Shown here one piece after another: positions 27,896-36,344 of a DNA stretch of 64,000 bases. Origin of the DNA: Planctomycetota bacterium. Lineage in GTDB: Bacteria; Planctomycetota; B15-G4. Position numbers and translations under genes: made by a program. The notes under the pieces were generated by a model. The model did no database searches, was not told the DNA's origin, and saw only the letters and a list, made by a program, of their open reading frames with translations. The stretch lies in NCBI GenBank assembly GCA_021604805.1, contig BQJR01000002.1, positions 766,665-830,664 on the forward strand, in the 5' to 3' direction. The number at the start of each line of letters is the position of its first letter. Positions within the stretch are counted from its first letter, which is position 1.

Positions 27896-29065
27896 TTAGC
27901 GGTCGACCTCACCGAGCACGATGTCGAGGGAACCGATCACGGCCACGGCGTCGCCGAGCATCGTGCCGGGCAGCAGCGCGTCGAGCACGGACAGGTTGCA
28001 GAAGCTCGGCGCGCGCGCGTGGACCCGAACCGGCGAGGTGCCGCCCTCAGCCGCCACGAAGAAGCCGAGTTCACCGCGCGGGTTCTCACAGCGCATGTAG
28101 ACGTTCTGCTTCTCGGGCTTGATCGGCGTCTTGTACATGCTCTTCTGCTTCTTGGTCATGACCTCGCCGCCGGGCAGCGCGGCGCAGCCTTGGCGGATGA
28201 TGCGGATCGACTCCATCATCTCGCGCATGCGCACCCAGTAGCGGTCCCAGCAGTCGCCGAGACTGCCGTGCGTGCCTTCGCCCACGGGGATGTCGAAGTC
28301 GACTTCGTCGTAGGGCTTCAGGTACGGGACGTCGCGGCGCAGGTCCCACTTCACGCCGGAGCCGCGCAACACGGGGCCGGTGAGGCCGTAGTCGAGCGCC
28401 ATGTCCTTCGGGATCACGCCGATGTTCGCGGTGCGCCCGATGAAGATGCGGTTGTGACTGAGCACGGTGTTGTACTCAGCCCAGCGCTTCTCGAAGTCGT
28501 CGCAGAAGGCGAGCACGTCGGCCACCCAGGTGTCGTCGACGTCGCGTCGCAGGCCACCCGGCTGGATGTAGTTGTAGAGCATGCGCGTGCCGGAGGGTCG
28601 CTCGAGCAGCGTCATGATCGACTCGCGTTCGCGGAACGCGTAGAAGAACGGCGTGTTCGCACCGATGTCGATGCCGTAGGTGCCGAAGGCGATGAGATGA
28701 CTCGCGATGCGGTTCATCTCGGCGCAGATCATGCGCAGCCACTGCGCGCGCTCAGGCACCTCGGTGCCCATGAGCTTCTCGACCGTGAGGCTCCAGGCCA
28801 GGTTGTTGTTCATGGACGCGAGGTAGTCCATGCGGTCGGTGTACGGGTTGAACTGCAGGTACGAGACGTTCTCGCCGATCTTCTCGGCGCAACGATGCAG
28901 GTACCCGATGTCGGCGCGCGAACGCGTGATGATCTCGCCGTCCATGGCGAGCTCCACGCGCAACACACCGTGGGTGGACGGGTGCTGCGGACCCAGGTTG
29001 AGCTTCAGCTCCTCGGTGTAGACATCGTCCCGGTCGTCGACCGTGTACATCTCGAGGGCTTCCAT
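27896..29065 (-). CDS. nuoD: NADH-quinone oxidoreductase subunit D
   Basis: This 389-residue 49-kDa-type subunit forms the quinone site of complex I. Characteristic segments are NLGPQHPSTHGVLRVELAMD (quinone-binding His), DIGYLHRCAEKIGEN, YTDRMDYLASMNNN, and the C-terminal AVIGSLDIVLGEVDR. The family is related to NiFe-hydrogenase large subunits but lacks the metal Cys pairs, as expected. It overlaps nuoC by one base and lies 2 bases before nuoH. Length and ends are typical. Confidence 0.96.
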   Translation of the reverse strand: MEALEMYTVDDRDDVYTEELKLNLGPQHPSTHGVLRVELAMDGEIITRSRADIGYLHRCAEKIGENVSYLQFNPYTDRMDYLASMNNNLAWSLTVEKLMGTEVPERAQWLRMICAEMNRIASHLIAFGTYGIDIGANTPFFYAFRERESIMTLLERPSGTRMLYNYIQPGGLRRDVDDTWVADVLAFCDDFEKRWAEYNTVLSHNRIFIGRTANIGVIPKDMALDYGLTGPVLRGSGVKWDLRRDVPYLKPYDEVDFDIPVGEGTHGSLGDCWDRYWVRMREMMESIRIIRQGCAALPGGEVMTKKQKSMYKTPIKPEKQNVYMRCENPRGELGFFVAAEGGTSPVRVHARAPSFCNLSVLDALLPGTMLGDAVAVIGSLDIVLGEVDR

Positions 29066-29889
29066 CAGCCGTCCTTCCCTTGCTTGTCGTCGCCCTTGGA
29101 CTTGCCGCCCTTGCCATCCTTGGACTTGGCCATCTTGGCCTTGATGGCGGCGAGCTTGGCGGCCTTGGCAGCGGCGTCATCGCCATCGCCCTTGGAGCTG
29201 GCCGTGGAGTCAGCCTTGGAGCCGGAGCCCTTGGCGGCCGCGGCTTCCTTCTTCTTGGGCGGCGCCTTGCCACCGGCGTGCGGTCGCTTCGACTTCTCGC
29301 TCGGCGGTTGGTTCAGCGGCTGGCCGGCCTCGCGCGCGGGAGCTCCGGTGGTGACCGGCTCGCCTTCTTCGCGCTCGTACATCGGCTTCGCGTCGAGCTC
29401 GAGCGGCACGCCGCCGAACTCTTGCGGGTACACGTAGGTCTTGCGCAGCGGGAAGCCGATCCACTCCTCGGGCAGCAGGATGCGACGCAGGTCGGGATGG
29501 CCTTCGAAGTGCACGCCGAGCAAGTCCCACTGCTCGCGCTCGTGCCAGTCGGCCGACTGGTAGATCGACACCGCACTCGGCACGCTCGGATGCCAGCTGT
29601 CGGTGACGCCCTCCTCGGGCTTCGCGACGTTCGTCCACAGCGTGATGCTGTGGTGCTTCTCGAGCGAGCAGAGGTGATACCAGACCTCGAAGGCGTCGGC
29701 GCGCTCCACGGCGGAGACGTTGTGCAGCATGTCCATCACGCACTCGTCGTCATGGCGCAGGAAGCGCAACACGCCGAGCAGGTTCTCGGGCGCCACGTGG
29801 ATCGCGGGATCCTTGGCGCCCTCTTGGAGGTCACCGACGCCGCGCAAACCGGCGCCGCGAATCCGTGCGTAGATCTCTGTCTCGTTCAT
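29065..29889 (-). CDS. nuoC: NADH-quinone oxidoreductase subunit C with Lys/Ala-rich tail
   Basis: The first 180 residues or so of this 274-residue protein are the 30-kDa complex I subunit: LRHDDECVMDMLHNVSAVER, a beta-strand with VWYHLCSLEKHHSITLWTNV, then the ER(E/Q)WDLLGVHFEGHPDLRRIL-type signature and a LPEEWIGFPLRKTY end. The last 90 residues are a disordered-looking tail rich in Lys, Ala, Gly and Ser, with KAAKLAAIKAKMAK near its end. The nuoI tail carries a near copy of that motif. C is separate from D, not fused. It starts 13 bases after nuoB. Confidence 0.94.
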   Translation of the reverse strand: MNETEIYARIRGAGLRGVGDLQEGAKDPAIHVAPENLLGVLRFLRHDDECVMDMLHNVSAVERADAFEVWYHLCSLEKHHSITLWTNVAKPEEGVTDSWHPSVPSAVSIYQSADWHEREQWDLLGVHFEGHPDLRRILLPEEWIGFPLRKTYVYPQEFGGVPLELDAKPMYEREEGEPVTTGAPAREAGQPLNQPPSEKSKRPHAGGKAPPKKKEAAAAKGSGSKADSTASSKGDGDDAAAKAAKLAAIKAKMAKSKDGKGGKSKGDDKQGKDG

Positions 29890-29902
29890 CAGGGCCGGCC
29901 CG

Positions 29903-30430
29903 TCAGCTCGCGTAACTCGCGTCCATCTGCTCGGCGGCAGCCTCTTGGCGACGGAAGGTCGCGCCGCGACCGATCTTGTCGCGCAGCTTGAGGATGCCGT
30001 CCATCAGGGCCTCGGGGCGCGGCGGACAGCCCGGGACGAAGATGTCGACCGGGATGATCTTGTGCACGCCCTTCACCGTGTTGTAACCCCACTTCACGTA
30101 GGGACCGCCGCCGCACACGCAGGCGCCCATGGCGATCACGTAGCGCGGTTCCGCCATCTGGTCGTAGAGGCGCTTCACGCGCACGGCCATCTTGGCGTTC
30201 ACCGTGCCGGGCACGATGATCAGGTCGCTCTGACGCGGGGTGGCGCGCGGGACACCGGCGCCGAAGCGGTCGAGGTCGAAGGTGGCCGCGTAGACCGCCA
30301 TCATCTCGATGGCGCAGCACGCGATGCCGAAGGTCATCGGCCAGATCGACGACTTCTGTCCCCAACCGATGGCGCCGTCGACCGCCTTCGTGACGGCGTT
30401 GTCCGGGAGTGCGTGGTTGAAGATGCCCAT
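29903..30430 (-). CDS. nuoB: NADH-quinone oxidoreductase subunit B
   Basis: This 175-residue subunit binds terminal cluster N2, which reduces the quinone. The tandem Cys is in FGIACCAIEMM, the third in AMGACVCGGGPY and the fourth in VPGCPPRPEALMDG, all four conserved. TPRQSDLIIVPGTV is the typical strand-loop. It begins 4 bases after nuoA and precedes nuoC. Normal length. Confidence 0.96.
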   Translation of the reverse strand: MGIFNHALPDNAVTKAVDGAIGWGQKSSIWPMTFGIACCAIEMMAVYAATFDLDRFGAGVPRATPRQSDLIIVPGTVNAKMAVRVKRLYDQMAEPRYVIAMGACVCGGGPYVKWGYNTVKGVHKIIPVDIFVPGCPPRPEALMDGILKLRDKIGRGATFRRQEAAAEQMDASYAS

Positions 30431-30434
30431 GGTG

Positions 30435-30833
30435 TCAGTCCTGCACGCGCCGCTTGTTGGTGTCGAAGGTCTTCACCCAGTCAAGGTCGCCCTTGGCCCA
30501 GTCAACGATCAGGCCGAGGAACACGATGAAGATGAAGATCAGGCCTGCGCCGAGCGCGAAGAGCTTGTCCGGCGCGCTGTTGAAGACGTGCGCCCACGGG
30601 AACATGAAGGCAATCTCGACTTCGAAAATGATGAAGATGAGCGCCGTGGTGTAGAACCGCATGTCGAAGCGGATCTGAGCATCACCGATCGGATCCTCAC
30701 CACACTCGTAGGGCATGGTCTTCTCTGCGTAATCGTTCTTGGGTCGGAACAACAGACCCAAGATCAGCGGAGTGCAGACCATGGCCACGCCGGTAATGAG
30801 GAACACGAGGACCGCGTGGTAGTCCTGGAGCAC
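30435..30833 (-). CDS. nuoA: NADH-quinone oxidoreductase subunit A
   Basis: This 132-residue three-helix subunit is first in the operon. It shows LLFRPKNDYAEKTMPYECGE (the quinone-cavity loop with its conserved Cys), IRFDMRFYTTALIFIIFEVE and an AFMFPWAHVF helix start. The start is GTG 30833 with GGAG 6 bases upstream. The promoter candidate at 30867-30894 gives a leader of about 27 bases. Expression of all eleven downstream genes probably depends on it, because the inter-gene gaps are 25 bases or less. Confidence 0.95.
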   Translation of the reverse strand: MLQDYHAVLVFLITGVAMVCTPLILGLLFRPKNDYAEKTMPYECGEDPIGDAQIRFDMRFYTTALIFIIFEVEIAFMFPWAHVFNSAPDKLFALGAGLIFIFIVFLGLIVDWAKGDLDWVKTFDTNKRRVQD

Positions 30834-30866
30834 GTCTTTCTCCGGGGCAGTACAGAAGACATGCCG

Positions 30867-30894
30867 ACTATAGGTATTTGCTGATGTGGGGCAA
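30867..30894 (-). promoter_or_regulatory. Candidate sigma-70 promoter of the nuo operon
   Basis: On the minus strand TTGCCC (30894-30889) and TATAGT (30872-30867) are 16 bases apart, in a locally less GC-rich patch. Transcription would start near 30860, leaving about 27 bases before the nuoA GTG and its GGAG site. Matches are 4 of 6 and 5 of 6 to the consensus. This is pattern inference only. Confidence 0.45.
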
Positions 30895-30948
30895 GGTGGC
30901 CCGAGCCCTGATCACGAGTGTCTTCGATGCACTCGCGCGCCAACGCAA

Positions 30949-30982
30949 GGAGGCCGACGCGAGCGAACTCGCGCCGGCCTCC
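30949..30982 (-). terminator. Strong hairpin between the matrixin-type gene and nuoA
   Basis: Eight pairs (GGAGGCCG with CGGCCTCC), one A/C mismatch, six more pairs (CGCGAG with CTCGCG) and a CGAA tetraloop form a near-perfect 34-base hairpin. It lies about 40 bases beyond the stop of the matrixin-type gene (minus) and upstream of the nuo promoter. On the minus strand TTGCGTT follows. It probably insulates the two transcription units. Confidence 0.65.
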
Positions 30983-31022
30983 GAGGACCCCGCGCCGAAG
31001 CGCGAGACTGGTGTGAAGCGAG

Positions 31023-32912
31023 TCAGGGAACGACCAGCTTCAACCCGTTGCTCGCGGTGGCGCCGGACGGTCCGGTGGGGTCGGCGATCCACCACTGCGC
31101 GATGATCTCAGCCGCGCTCGGCGTGGCCGGGTCGATCGTGCTCGGCAAGCTGAGCATGCCCGAACCGGGGATCGTCGTCTGCACACTCAGCAGGAACGGG
31201 AAGGGCACGATGGTGCCGCCCTTGAAGGGCTGCGTGCTCTCCACCAAGCCGATGAACAGGAAGCCCAGCACACCGGGTGCCGCGTTGCTCAGCGTGGTGC
31301 TGTAACCCACGCCGCTGCCAGGCGTGAGATCGCCCGAGCCGGTGAACACAGGCGCGCCGCCAGCGCCGGCGAGGCTGAAGCCGAGGTCGACGAACTCACC
31401 GCCACCCTCGTACTCGAAGCCACCCGCCAAGCTGTCGATGCCGTTGCCGTCCACGACCACATCCACGGGGCCCGACATCGCACCCGGAGGCGTGGTGACC
31501 TCGAGCTCGGTGCCGCTGTTGATCGAGAGGCCCGTGCCCGCGACCCCGTCGAAGCGCACTTCGGTCACACCCACCACGGTCGTGCCGCTGATGGTGACGG
31601 TCGTGCCGCCAGCCAGCGGGCCCACATCGGGTGTGATCGTGTCCACGACCGGCGTCGGGTCGAAGCCATAGAAGAACGCGTTCGGCTTGGAACCGCTGCC
31701 ATTGGGCGTGGTCACAGTGACGGTCACGTTGCTGAGCGGGGTGCCCGGCGGCGACACGGCCGAGATCTGCGTGGCACTGTCGACCACGAAGCTCAGCGCG
31801 GGACTGCCGCCGAAGGTCACGCTGGTCGCGCCGGTGAAGTCTTCGCCGGTGATCGTGACCGGTGTGAAACCGCTCCCGGCCCCGGTGTTCGGCGACACGC
31901 TGTCGACCACGGGCAGCGCGGCGATCGGGTCGCCCACGTCGATCGGGAAGGCGTTCGTGAGCGAGTCGTGCCCGGTCATGGGGATCTTGATCATGATCTC
32001 GCCGTCTTGCACGCCGGCGGGAATCGTGAGGTCGATGCGCGTGCCGCCATTGGTCGACGCGAGCATGTTCACCTTGGCGGGGACGCCGTCACTGTCCACC
32101 TTGGTGAACCAGGCCACGTTGTTCTCGGCCAGGAAGCCCGAGCCGTGGATCGTGAGCACGCCGCCGATGTTGGTCGAACCCGAGAGCGACGTGATGCGCG
32201 GCTTGGAGCCGGACACCGCGCCGTACACGGCCTGGATGCCGTTGCGATCGTCGGTCGTGATCGAGCGCTCGCTCTCCGAACCCGCCGAAGCCGACGGCGC
32301 CATCGTGGCGCTGCCGCTGCCGGAGTGGTCGAGGCCGAGCGAGTGACCGATCTCGTGCGTGGCGATATTCTGGATGTCGAAGTTCAGACCGCCACCGGAG
32401 CCGATCGTGCCGGGGCCGTCCTGCCACTGCCAGAACGAGAGGTACTTGATGGTCCAGCCGTCGCTGATCGGGCCTTGCATGAAGGCCAGGGTGGAGCCCG
32501 GGTTGGTGTCGATGAGCTCGGCGTGCACGTTGTCGTTGAAGCCGCCCGCGTTGCTCGCCTCGCCCTGGTAGATGTTGTCGAAGTTGGCGAGGCCGCTGCC
32601 GAGCACGTTGCCGGACACAGGATCACCTGAGCCGTTGCCGGCGTAGGGCTCGCTGGCCCATTCCACGTGCCCCTTCCAGATCGACATCACGGCACCCGTG
32701 GCGCCGGGGAAGTTGGCGTGCGGCGTGTTGTTGTTGTTCGCGCTCGCGTCCGTGAAGTTGTTGAACACGCGGAAGTCGCGCTGGGCCACACCCAGCTCGC
32801 CACCGAGCAGGTTGAAGCCGCTCGTGTTGGCCGGCGCCGAAAGCGATGCCACGGTTCCGAAGCTCAGCCCCAGGACGGCCAGCGCGGCAAGAGTCTTGAT
32901 CGAGAGTTTCAT
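31023..32912 (-). CDS. Secreted matrixin-type metallopeptidase with IPT/TIG repeats
   Basis: This 629-residue exported protein has a signal peptide of about 22 residues and a metzincin catalytic domain. The zinc motif HEIGHSLGLDH is at 186-196 and the Met-turn methionine near 204 (SATMAPS). Three immunoglobulin-like IPT/TIG domains follow, about 218-310, 320-420 and 423-505, with repeated signatures such as VTITGEDFTGATSVTFGG and the AGGTTVTISGTTV type. The last 110 residues resemble the C-terminal domain of the HEEGH peptidase at 16709-19711. Signatures are an FLFIGL strand and QWWIADPTGPSG near the end. It is likely an extracellular adhesin-protease. ATG 32912 has AAAGGA upstream. The partner gene follows upstream by 11 bases. 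Confidence 0.85.
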   Translation of the reverse strand: MKLSIKTLAALAVLGLSFGTVASLSAPANTSGFNLLGGELGVAQRDFRVFNNFTDASANNNNTPHANFPGATGAVMSIWKGHVEWASEPYAGNGSGDPVSGNVLGSGLANFDNIYQGEASNAGGFNDNVHAELIDTNPGSTLAFMQGPISDGWTIKYLSFWQWQDGPGTIGSGGGLNFDIQNIATHEIGHSLGLDHSGSGSATMAPSASAGSESERSITTDDRNGIQAVYGAVSGSKPRITSLSGSTNIGGVLTIHGSGFLAENNVAWFTKVDSDGVPAKVNMLASTNGGTRIDLTIPAGVQDGEIMIKIPMTGHDSLTNAFPIDVGDPIAALPVVDSVSPNTGAGSGFTPVTITGEDFTGATSVTFGGSPALSFVVDSATQISAVSPPGTPLSNVTVTVTTPNGSGSKPNAFFYGFDPTPVVDTITPDVGPLAGGTTVTISGTTVVGVTEVRFDGVAGTGLSINSGTELEVTTPPGAMSGPVDVVVDGNGIDSLAGGFEYEGGGEFVDLGFSLAGAGGAPVFTGSGDLTPGSGVGYSTTLSNAAPGVLGFLFIGLVESTQPFKGGTIVPFPFLLSVQTTIPGSGMLSLPSTIDPATPSAAEIIAQWWIADPTGPSGATASNGLKLVVP

Positions 32913-32923
32913 GGTGCGTTCCT

Positions 32924-33484
32924 TTACTTACCGGTGCCGAGCTTGAGCTTCTGCTTGGCCACCAGTTGCTCCTGGTGCACCTGACGCACGCGCTGCCGTA
33001 CGACATCGAGCGCCTCGTTCTTGTCGAAGGCGAAGCCCTCACCCTTGCCCATCAGCACGGGCTTGTCGAAGGCGCGCTCCACGCGGTAGATCCCTGAGTA
33101 GTCGAAGATCACGGGGCTGCCGTCGAGCTCCTTGCGCGGGTTGAAGAAGGCCACGACCTCGGCGCCGATGCGCGTGTCTTGCAGCGTGGGCATCTCGGAG
33201 ATCGTGTAGCGGTCGGCCACCTCGTGGCTGCCGTGGAAGGCCACGGTCACCTCGGTGGGCTCACCCGTGCGCACGCTCTCGCCGCGAATGGTGAGCAGCG
33301 TGTAGACGGCGCCCGACTGCGGGAAGCCGCGCTGCACGGTTTCGCGTGCGACGACGGTGCCGTGCACAGCGCCGCTGGTGATGCTCATGAGCTCTCTGAG
33401 CGTCATGGCTTTGATGGAGGCGACGGCGGGCAGTGCCACCGTGAGTGCCACCGCGAGGGCGACGAAAGACCTCTTCGCGAGCAT
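32924..33484 (-). CDS. Small secreted protein paired with the matrixin-type peptidase
   Basis: This 186-residue protein has a signal peptide (MLAKRSFVALAVALTVALPA). A beta-rich domain follows: ELMSITSGAVHGTVVAR, YTLLTIRGESVRTGEPTEVT, VAFHGSHEVADRY and AEVVAFFNPRKELDG, then a charged helix ending RQRVRQVHQEQLVAKQKLKL. I do not recognise a named family. It precedes the metallopeptidase gene by 11 bases on the same strand and would be translated first. Roles as an inhibitor, chaperone or co-secreted partner are possible but unproven. The ATG is at 33484. Confidence 0.6.
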   Translation of the reverse strand: MLAKRSFVALAVALTVALPAVASIKAMTLRELMSITSGAVHGTVVARETVQRGFPQSGAVYTLLTIRGESVRTGEPTEVTVAFHGSHEVADRYTISEMPTLQDTRIGAEVVAFFNPRKELDGSPVIFDYSGIYRVERAFDKPVLMGKGEGFAFDKNEALDVVRQRVRQVHQEQLVAKQKLKLGTGK

Positions 33485-33760
33485 GGGATGCTCCGGATTC
33501 GGGGACGGGAGAGATGGTCCCTGCGAATCACGACCGCCTGGCGAACCACAGCATCTCCCCCGGCGGCATCGCCTGAGGAGCTGCGCTCACCTCTTTCGGG
33601 AGGGTGAGAGTGGGGAGAGGATCGGGGCGGACGTGGTCCGAGGACCGCCGCAGTCTACCCCCGTTCCGAGCTTTGCGCCTAGTTGGGCAGCCTTCCCAAG
33701 CGCGAAACGCATATCCATCAAGCGCGCATACGAGCAGGCCAATTCGGCACACGCGCCCCG
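33485..33760. other. Intergenic region with a G-rich inverted repeat
   Basis: This gap of 276 bases lies between folE and the secreted-protein gene, both on the minus strand. It holds CTCACC (33586-33591) and GGTGAG (33603-33608) able to form a hairpin with a TTTCGG-type loop, next to a run of GGGGAG-type repeats. No gene-like frame is seen. It probably contains the promoter of the secreted-protein/peptidase pair. Confidence 0.35.
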
Positions 33761-34348
33761 CTAGTGGCCCAGAAAGCTCATGAACTCAGCGCGCGTCTCG
33801 GTACGGGTCTTGAAGGTCCCGCGCACCGCCGAAGTGAGCATCGCCGAGCCCGGCTTGCGAATCCCGCGCATCGTCATGCAGGTGTGGGTGGCCTCCAGCA
33901 CCACGCCCACGCCCTGCGGCTCGAGGCGCTCCCAGATCAAATCGGCCACTTGCGACGACAGCCGCTCCTGAACCTGAGGCCTGCGCGCGAACTCCTCGAC
34001 CACCCGCGCGATCTTCGACAGACCCACGATGCGCCCGTTCGGGATGTAGGCCACGTGAGCCTTGCCCGAGAAGGGCAGCAGGTGGTGCTCGCAGAGCGAA
34101 TCGAAGGGGATGTCCTTCACGATCACCATCTCGTGGTGATCCTCGGCGAAGGTCACGTCGAGGTGACGGCCCGGGTCGAGCGAGAGGCCGGAGAGCACTT
34201 CGGCGTACATGCGCGCCACGCGGTTGGGCGTCTTCTCGAGACCATCGCGATCGGGGTCTTCACCGACGGCGATGAGGATCTCGCGCACGGCGGCTTCGAT
34301 GCGGGCGTGGTCCACGGAAGCGTGGGCGCTGGCGGCTGAGTCGGTCAT
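33761..34348 (-). CDS. folE: GTP cyclohydrolase I
   Basis: This 195-residue enzyme converts GTP to 7,8-dihydroneopterin triphosphate, the first step of folate/tetrahydropterin synthesis. Motifs are [19 protein letters not shown], the zinc/catalytic segment [38 protein letters not shown], and [17 protein letters not shown] with its second zinc Cys. All key Cys and His residues are present. ATG 34348 follows the dsbD-like gene by 34 bases. The frame continues upstream only through Arg-rich shadow sequence of that gene. Confidence 0.95.
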   Translation of the reverse strand: MTDSAASAHASVDHARIEAAVREILIAVGEDPDRDGLEKTPNRVARMYAEVLSGLSLDPGRHLDVTFAEDHHEMVIVKDIPFDSLCEHHLLPFSGKAHVAYIPNGRIVGLSKIARVVEEFARRPQVQERLSSQVADLIWERLEPQGVGVVLEATHTCMTMRGIRKPGSAMLTSAVRGTFKTRTETRAEFMSFLGH

Positions 34349-34382
34349 CGTTCGGGATTCCGGGACGGCGCGCGGCGCGCGC

Positions 34383-36344
34383 TCAGGGGGTCGGCAAGCT
34401 CTCGAGCACCCCGAGCACTTCGCCCTTGGTGACGATGTCGCGGAACACGCGCGGCGCGCTCGGATCGTCGCCCGGGAAAATCGCCATGAACGGGATCGAG
34501 TGGCTGCCGAGCGAGCGCATGAACGCCTTGACGGCATCGCTCTCCGGCGTGGCGTGGGTGATATCGGCCTTGAGCATCAGCACGTCTTTGCGCGCCACGG
34601 CGTCGAGGACTTCTTCGGTCTCGTAGGTGAAGGCCTCGTTCCACTTGCAGTTCGGGCACCAGTCGGCAGTGAAGTCGAGCAGCACGGTGCGGCCGTCGGC
34701 CAGGGCTTCTTCGAGCACCTCGGGCGTGTAGGCCTCCCAGACCTCGGTGTTCGACTCGAGCTGCGCCGGGTACCACACCAGCGTGGCCTGCGCGCCGCCG
34801 GCCAGGATCAGCGCCGCGATCACCAGGTGCGCCCAGCGCTGCACGCGCGTCTTCTCATAGGTGGCGAAGCGTCCCCACCACCAGCAGGCCAGGCCCACGA
34901 AGAGCAGGAAGAACACGACATAGAGCAGCCGGTCGCTGCGCACGATCGTGAAGAGGTAGAGCACGGTGGCGAGCAGCACGAAGCCCATGGCCTGCTTGAA
35001 GGTGTCCATCCACGGACCGGGTTTCGGCAGACGCTTGAGCAGCGCGGGGTTCGCGGTGAGCACGACGTAGGGCGCGGCCATGCCGAGGCCCAGCGCCAGG
35101 AACACGGCGAAGATCGTGAAGGTGCTCTGCGAGAGCGTCCAGGTGAGCGTGGACCCGAGGAAGGGACCGCTGCAGGGCGTGGCCAGCGCGGTAGCGAGCA
35201 TGCCCTTGGCGAAAGCGTCGCCGAGACCTTCGCGGTAGCCGCCGGCCAGGTTTCCCACGCCTGCGGGCACGCCCAGCTCGAACACGCCGAAGAGCGAGAG
35301 CGCGAAGGCGAACACCAACGCGATCATCGAGACCTGGAAGGCCTCGCTCTGGAACTGCTCGCCCCAGGCCGCGCCGGCGAGGGCCGCAGCCGCCGCCAGG
35401 GCCATGAACACGACCACGATGCCCGCCGAGAACGACAGGCCGAGCTTGAGCACGCGCTGCTTGTCCTCGCCAGATTGCTGCACGAAGGACAGCACTTTGA
35501 TCGAGATGACGGGCAACACGCAGGGCATCACGTTGAGCAGCGCCCCGGCGATGAAGGCCAGCATCAACCACATGCCGAGGCCGCGGTCACCGAGCTCGCC
35601 GCCCTCGGGTTTGAACTCGCGCGGCGCGTCGGCGGCTTCGGAGGCGACGCTGCCGTCCGGCGCCAGACCGATCGCCGCGTTCGCCGCGGCCAGCGCGGCG
35701 TCGTAGTCGTCGGGGTAGTCGGCGAAGAGCGCGTCGCTGCCGGGGCCGGCGCTGCCGAGCGTCTCGGCGTAGAGCACGCAAGAGCCGTCCTCGAGACAGG
35801 TGAGGCCGTCGAACGCGACCTCGAGGGTGTCGGGCTGCGCGTCGGGCGAGAGCGTGCCGCGCCCGTACACGACGAAGTCGCCATGGTGCGCCCACGACCA
35901 GCTCGTGTTCGGCAAGAACGACTGGTCGATCTTGTCGGGCTTCGGCCAGATCAGGCGCGAGAACGCCACGCCCTCAGCACTCTGCGTGACCTCGACCGGG
36001 ATGCCGATGCCTTCGAGGCCGGGGTCGCCGCCCACGACCTCGTGATAGAGGTGCCACTCGTGGTCGACCGAGATCTCGATGGCGAGCCGCAGCTCGTCGC
36101 CGACCACGCGGCTGTAGACGGTGGCCGCCGCGTGCTGCTCGGGTTCGCCGAGGCTGCTGCCGCCAAGCAGCAGCGCCATGTCGTCGTCGTTGATCTGCGC
36201 GTACGTTGCGGGCGCCATGCCCACCAGCAAGGTCGCGAGCAGGAGCGCGAAGGCACCGACTCGGGCGCGCAAGGAATGCAGCGGACGCTCGACATCCGGA
36301 CACGTCGCGAGCATGGACGAACGGGAGGCCCGCAACGCGCTCAC
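34383..36344 (-). CDS. dsbD: DsbD-type thiol:disulfide interchange protein
   Basis: This protein of about 653 residues moves electrons from cytoplasmic thioredoxin to periplasmic targets. An N-terminal signal is followed by a DsbD-alpha-like domain ([21 protein letters not shown]), a helical core with the two membrane cysteines ([15 protein letters not shown] and [14 protein letters not shown]), and a C-terminal thioredoxin domain with [13 protein letters not shown]. The start GTG 36344 overlaps the ispG stop (GTGA) and has GGGAG 6 bases upstream; ATG 36314 lies 10 codons later. The alpha domain keeps the Cys pair. Placement between ispG and folE suggests one operon. Confidence 0.88.
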   Translation of the reverse strand: MSALRASRSSMLATCPDVERPLHSLRARVGAFALLLATLLVGMAPATYAQINDDDMALLLGGSSLGEPEQHAAATVYSRVVGDELRLAIEISVDHEWHLYHEVVGGDPGLEGIGIPVEVTQSAEGVAFSRLIWPKPDKIDQSFLPNTSWSWAHHGDFVVYGRGTLSPDAQPDTLEVAFDGLTCLEDGSCVLYAETLGSAGPGSDALFADYPDDYDAALAAANAAIGLAPDGSVASEAADAPREFKPEGGELGDRGLGMWLMLAFIAGALLNVMPCVLPVISIKVLSFVQQSGEDKQRVLKLGLSFSAGIVVVFMALAAAAALAGAAWGEQFQSEAFQVSMIALVFAFALSLFGVFELGVPAGVGNLAGGYREGLGDAFAKGMLATALATPCSGPFLGSTLTWTLSQSTFTIFAVFLALGLGMAAPYVVLTANPALLKRLPKPGPWMDTFKQAMGFVLLATVLYLFTIVRSDRLLYVVFFLLFVGLACWWWGRFATYEKTRVQRWAHLVIAALILAGGAQATLVWYPAQLESNTEVWEAYTPEVLEEALADGRTVLLDFTADWCPNCKWNEAFTYETEEVLDAVARKDVLMLKADITHATPESDAVKAFMRSLGSHSIPFMAIFPGDDPSAPRVFRDIVTKGEVLGVLESLPTP

